From: an uncultured Akkermansia sp.
Lineage (GTDB): Bacteria; Verrucomicrobiota; Verrucomicrobiia; Verrucomicrobiales; Akkermansiaceae
Assembly: GCA_904501915.1 (NCBI GenBank)
Contig: CAJGCV010000020.1
Coordinates: 1 to 24,542, forward strand
Reading direction: 5' to 3'
Length of the DNA: 24,542 nucleotides
Shown here in pieces: positions 21,908 to 24,542 of the stretch (position 1 is its first letter; each line of letters begins with the position of its first letter). A program made the translations under genes and the position numbers. The notes below the pieces were generated by a model. That model made no database searches. It saw only the letters and a program-made list of their open reading frames with translations, and was not told the origin of the DNA.

Positions 21908-21935
21908 ATTATCCACGAGCACGGTGCTCATTCAA
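21908..21935 (-). promoter_or_regulatory. Promoter of the membrane protein with operator-like palindrome
   Basis: On the minus strand TTGAAT (21930-21935), a 16-base spacer and GATAAT (21908-21913). The spacer holds the perfect 13-base palindrome GAGCACGGTGCTC (21917-21929). The ATG (21898) is only nine bases after the -10 box, so the leader is very short. Confidence 0.5.
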
Positions 21936-21978
21936 GTCACCTTTTTGTCATTGAATCAAAAAATGCGCTTGTAACCGT

Positions 21979-22008
21979 TTGACATGAGGGCTATCGCTGT
22001 GTTATGCT
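21979..22008 (+). promoter_or_regulatory. Promoter of the small exported protein gene
   Basis: A perfect TTGACA (21979-21984), an 18-base spacer and TATGCT (22003-22008). The start is near 22015, about 20 bases before the ATG at 22036. Confidence 0.6.
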
Positions 22009-22035
22009 TCGCCTTGTACACGACTGTTTCAAACC

Positions 22036-22449
22036 ATGCGTTCTCTTTTTCTTCTTTCTGCACTTGCAGGTTTAGCTCTGGTATCTCTGCAGCCCACGTT
22101 TGCCAAGGATGATGATAAGCCGGCAAAGAGTGGTCCTACTGCGCAGATGCAAAAAGCGTTCACCCTGGAAATTACAGCGCTGGCAGAGGCTGAAACCATG
22201 CTGCAGACCATTTCTGATGCCAAAAGCGCCAAGGCAGTGAAGAAGAAGCTGATGACCAGGTTCTCCAACATGCGCCCTCTGCTTGGTGGAACAGATGCCC
22301 AGCTGGAGGAGCTGGCTGTGGCTCAGAACAAGGTGAGTGCCATCATGTGGGAAATGATGAAGCAGCCTTATTTCGAATCGGAGAACATGCAGGAGCTCTG
22401 GACGGTGATGACTCACCACTTTGCCCGCCGCGCAGCCAACCGTCGCTGA
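22036..22449 (+). CDS. Small exported protein of unknown function
   Basis: A 137-residue protein with a signal peptide (residues 1-23, ending PTFAK). A Lys/Asp-rich linker leads into a helical mature domain (ALAEAETMLQTISDAKSAK, then KKKLMTRFSNMRPLL). The pattern suggests a small all-helical bundle of about 100 residues. It carries no cysteine and no motif I recognise. The stop codon overlaps the ATG of the next gene (TGATG), so the two are translationally coupled and probably act together. A promoter lies just upstream. Confidence 0.75.
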   Translation: MRSLFLLSALAGLALVSLQPTFAKDDDKPAKSGPTAQMQKAFTLEITALAEAETMLQTISDAKSAKAVKKKLMTRFSNMRPLLGGTDAQLEELAVAQNKVSAIMWEMMKQPYFESENMQELWTVMTHHFARRAANRR

Positions 22450-22889
22450 TGAAGTGGTTTTTTCTGCTCTGCTGTGTTCCTGCTTTTGCAGAATCATTGC
22501 TGGATTCTGCAGTGCCGGTGACACTGGACCCGGCAGAGATGTCGCGCATCTGGCAGAGTGTCAGAAACGGTAAGGCGGAGGCTCAGCCTGTGTCTGCCGA
22601 TGGCTGGCGCGCCGCCATGGTGGAACCGGATGAGGAGCTGGCGCGTGTGCTCCTGCTTGCCTGGTTGCAGCAGCAGAATCCGGTTCTGGAGATTTCTGCG
22701 GCGGCAAAAGCTTATGCGCAGGCTGTTTCTCTGCACCGTCAGGCATTGCGTGGCAGTGCTGCCGCCTGCGCTGCCTGTGCTGCGGCATACCGATCTGGGC
22801 GCCTGGGTGAATTATCTCTCCCCGTGAGTGAACAGAAAGCGCGCTGGTTTGAGCAGCGCGCCATCGTTGCCGGAAATCTGCCGGAATGA
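22449..22889 (+). CDS. Small exported protein of unknown function, coupled to the preceding gene
   Basis: A 146-residue protein with a short signal peptide (residues 1-14, ending PAFAE). The mature part is Ala-rich and probably helical, with a hydrophobic stretch (ELARVLLLAWLQQQNPVLEI) and a small cluster of cysteines (SAAACAACAAAY). The reading frame is open from 22347, but that part lies inside the preceding gene in another frame. The ATG at 22449, sharing a base with the previous stop, begins the signal peptide. No family is recognised. A long palindrome follows four bases after its stop. Confidence 0.7.
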   Translation: MKWFFLLCCVPAFAESLLDSAVPVTLDPAEMSRIWQSVRNGKAEAQPVSADGWRAAMVEPDEELARVLLLAWLQQQNPVLEISAAAKAYAQAVSLHRQALRGSAAACAACAAAYRSGRLGELSLPVSEQKARWFEQRAIVAGNLPE

Positions 22890-22893
22890 AGGA

Positions 22894-22993
22894 AAGTACG
22901 AAGTGCGAAGTGGGAAGTACGAAGTGTGAAACTTCCTGCGTTGGCACGCGGCTGATTCTCTACTTCGCACTTCCCACTTCGTACCTCGTACTT
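22894..22993. repeat. Long imperfect palindrome made of GAAGT units
   Basis: Left arm 22894-22926 and right arm 22961-22993 pair over 33 positions with four non-Watson-Crick positions (two of them G-U in plus-strand RNA), around a 34-base loop. Each arm is built from short near-repeats such as CGAAGTG and GGAAGTAC. The right arm reaches two bases into the panB stop codon. It can act as a bidirectional terminator for the two convergent genes or be a member of a dispersed repeat family. Confidence 0.8.
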
Positions 22994-23765
22994 ACGCCTG
23001 CGGTATCTGCAGTTCGTTTTTCCACTCGGTCACGCCGCGGATGATGTCGGCGGCGATGTTGGCCTTGGGCTGCACAAAGCTGGGAATAAACCAGGGGAAT
23101 CCGCCCACGAGGTCGTGGAATACGCTCACTTCGCCATGGCAGGTGCCGTGACCGGAGCCAATGCCGATGGTCGGAATCGGACTGGCTGCGGTGAGCTGGG
23201 CAGCCACGCTGTGACGCGTGCATTCAATGACCACAGAGAAAGCCCCTGCGCGGACCACGGCCTCCAGATCGGCCATGAGCAGGGCGGCCTCGGCTTCCGT
23301 CTTGCCTTTCATTTTGTAGCCGCCTTCTTCCTTGACTTTCTGGGGCAGCAGGCCGATGTGCGCCTGCACCGGAATGCCAGCCTGTACGATGGCGCGGATT
23401 TCTGCCTCCTTGGCAGCGCCGCCTTCCAGCTTGACGGCATCCACCCCGGTGGCCATGAGCTTGCGGGCGTTCTCTACTGCCTGTTCGGGTGTATCAAAGG
23501 TGTGGATGGGCATGTCCAGAATCACCAGGGCATTCTTTGCGCCGCGTGCTACGCATTCGCCGTGGTGCAGCATGTGCGCCAGGGTCACATGGGTGGTATC
23601 CGGGTAGCCCAGCATGGTCATGCCCAGGGAATCGCCCACCAGAATCATATCAATGCCGGCTTCATCCAGCATGCGGGCGGTGGGGTAATCGTAGGCGGTG
23701 AGTTGTGAAATGGGTGTCTTCCCCATTTTTGCCTGAATGGCGGCAATTTTTTCACTCGTGGTCAT
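22992..23765 (-). CDS. panB: 3-methyl-2-oxobutanoate hydroxymethyltransferase
   Basis: A 257-residue cytosolic enzyme that adds a hydroxymethyl group from 5,10-methylene-tetrahydrofolate to alpha-ketoisovalerate, the first step of pantothenate synthesis. Family motifs are LTAYDYPTARMLDEAG, ILVGDSLGMTMLGY with the Mg ligand Asp, VILDMPI, VKLEGG, GIPVQAHIGLLPQ, VIECT with the catalytic Glu, and PTIGIGSG followed by HDLVGGFPWFIPSF. Length is close to the family norm. It starts 10 bases after folK. Folate made through FolK supplies its one-carbon cofactor, a plausible reason for the pairing. Confidence 0.95.
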   Translation of the reverse strand: MTTSEKIAAIQAKMGKTPISQLTAYDYPTARMLDEAGIDMILVGDSLGMTMLGYPDTTHVTLAHMLHHGECVARGAKNALVILDMPIHTFDTPEQAVENARKLMATGVDAVKLEGGAAKEAEIRAIVQAGIPVQAHIGLLPQKVKEEGGYKMKGKTEAEAALLMADLEAVVRAGAFSVVIECTRHSVAAQLTAASPIPTIGIGSGHGTCHGEVSVFHDLVGGFPWFIPSFVQPKANIAADIIRGVTEWKNELQIPQA

Positions 23766-23775
23766 GGGAGAAATA

Positions 23776-24282
23776 TCAAAGCGGGTAGGGTGTTACGGCT
23801 GGCCCAGGTGGCAGGGCAGTCAGAAGCTGGGCAGCATTTAGTGTTTGCCCGGGCAGGATAAGCTGCGGGTCGAGGTCACAGAGCGGGCGCAGTACAAATT
23901 CCCGTTCATGTGCCCGCGGGTGGGGCAGGGTGAGGGCTGTGGTCTGGCTGGTTTCGTTGCCGCAGCAGATGAGGTCGATATCGCAGGTGCGGGCTTCGCC
24001 GTATTCGCCGCTGCGGGTGCGGCCCAGCTCTGCCTCGATGCGCAGGCAGAGTTGCAGTATTTCCTCAGCTGGCATGTTGGTTTCCACCTCCACACAGGCG
24101 TTCAGGTAGCTCGGAGACCCCTCCGGGCAGCCCACCGGCTCAGTCTCGTACACTTGCGACAAGCGCAGCCCTCCGAACACATCGGCCAGGTAGTCGCAGG
24201 CAGATTCAAGGTGCGCCAGTCTGTCCCCCAGGTTGGAGCCAAGGGAAAAGACGCAGCGGCGCATGGTTGCAGCGGCAGCCAT
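23776..24282 (-). CDS. folK: 2-amino-4-hydroxy-6-hydroxymethyldihydropteridine pyrophosphokinase
   Basis: A 168-residue cytosolic HPPK that transfers pyrophosphate from ATP to 6-hydroxymethyl-7,8-dihydropterin in folate synthesis. Motifs are VFSLGSNLGDR, VYETEPVGCPEGSPSYLNACV, the ELGRTRSGEYG segment, ARTCDIDLICCG with the Mg-binding Asp pair, and LPHPRAHEREFVLRPL. The ATG five bases after dapB gives 168 residues; a second ATG six codons in (24262-24264) would match the usual distance to the GSN motif better and is equally possible. It lies between dapB and panB on the same strand. Confidence 0.94.
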   Translation of the reverse strand: MAAAATMRRCVFSLGSNLGDRLAHLESACDYLADVFGGLRLSQVYETEPVGCPEGSPSYLNACVEVETNMPAEEILQLCLRIEAELGRTRSGEYGEARTCDIDLICCGNETSQTTALTLPHPRAHEREFVLRPLCDLDPQLILPGQTLNAAQLLTALPPGPAVTPYPL

Positions 24283-24287
24283 GGGGG

Positions 24288-24542
24288 TTAGTTGGTGAAA
24301 CCGAGCACGTCCTGCATGTTGTACAGCCCGGCGGGCTTACCTGCCAGCCAGAGCGCTGCACGCACGGCACCACCGGCGAAGGTCATGCGGCTGGATGCCT
24401 TGTGTGTGAGTTCTACTCGCTCGCCATCGGTGGCGTACATGACGGTGTGGTCACCCACTACATCGCCACCGCGCATGGAGTGCATACCAATCTGGCGCTG
24501 CGGGCGTGCGCCCACCAGGCCCTCGCGGCCATGCATCACATC
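24288..24542 (-). CDS. dapB: 4-hydroxy-tetrahydrodipicolinate reductase, C-terminal part
   Basis: The last 84 codons of a gene that enters from the right edge. The fragment matches the C-terminal domain of DapB, which reduces the dihydrodipicolinate precursor with NAD(P)H on the path to diaminopimelate and lysine. Diagnostic blocks are the IGMHSMRGGDVVGDHTVMYA stretch, ERVELTHKASSRMTFAGGAV, and the ending GLYNMQDVLGF. The stop is five bases before the folK start, so dapB, folK and panB are likely one transcript. The start and NAD(P)-binding domain are outside the window. Confidence 0.95.
   Translation of the reverse strand, partial: DVMHGREGLVGARPQRQIGMHSMRGGDVVGDHTVMYATDGERVELTHKASSRMTFAGGAVRAALWLAGKPAGLYNMQDVLGFTN

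Noticed and set aside
22894..22993. GAAGT-rich segment as a CRISPR array
   Set aside because: The units are only seven to nine bases, have no spacers, and form one palindrome; no cas genes are near.

Overview
The window looks like chromosomal DNA of a Gram-negative heterotroph with fairly high GC (about 55-60% in most genes). The gene set suggests the Verrucomicrobiota, possibly an Akkermansia-like gut or mucosal organism: an exported sialate O-acetylesterase-type SGNH esterase, a stand-alone zinc-free ribosomal protein S14, an FmdB-type zinc ribbon, UDP-xylose synthase, exported ankyrin and cysteine-rich proteins, and many genes with poor Shine-Dalgarno sequences. The phylum is an inference, because no rRNA or other decisive marker is present. 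There are no phage, transposase, CRISPR, tRNA or rRNA features.

Layout. Positions 1-2171 hold two divergent transporters: a truncated alanine/sodium symporter (-) and an NhaC-type Na+/H+ antiporter (+). Positions 2182-6743 form a minus-strand block: rpsN, then a tightly spaced run of FmdB-like zinc ribbon, CorC/HlyC-type CBS membrane protein, unknown membrane protein, MTA/SAH deaminase and a DnaQ-like exonuclease. Next come the exported esterase (+) and a RecQ helicase with unusual domain order (-). Positions 10431-11749 carry two small exported proteins, one a Cys/Lys repeat protein and one an ankyrin protein. They share a 16-base promoter element and look-alike terminators. Positions 11822-18959 are a plus-strand series: SulP transporter, an AT-rich EptA-like phosphoethanolamine transferase, a 45-residue lipoprotein, HflX, an L,D-transpeptidase lipoprotein and a YifB/ComM ATPase. 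Then follow UDP-glucuronate decarboxylase (-) divergent from Mrp (+), a membrane protein (-), two small exported unknowns (+), and the end of a dapB-folK-panB cluster (-).

How genes work together. dapB, folK and panB form an anabolic set (lysine/diaminopimelate, folate, pantothenate). The L,D-transpeptidase, EptA-like enzyme and UDP-xylose synthase all point to envelope remodelling. HflX, S14 and the membrane and DNA maintenance genes are housekeeping.

The most interesting signals are: the exported protein with 21 cysteines and four exact-length CCPK(K/N)A repeats; its shared promoter cassette with the ankyrin gene; three genes (recQ, uxs, mrp) whose -10 boxes place the transcription start on the A of the start codon; a terminator-like hairpin that buries the start codon of a small lipoprotein; and a 100-base imperfect palindrome built from GAAGT units between convergent genes.
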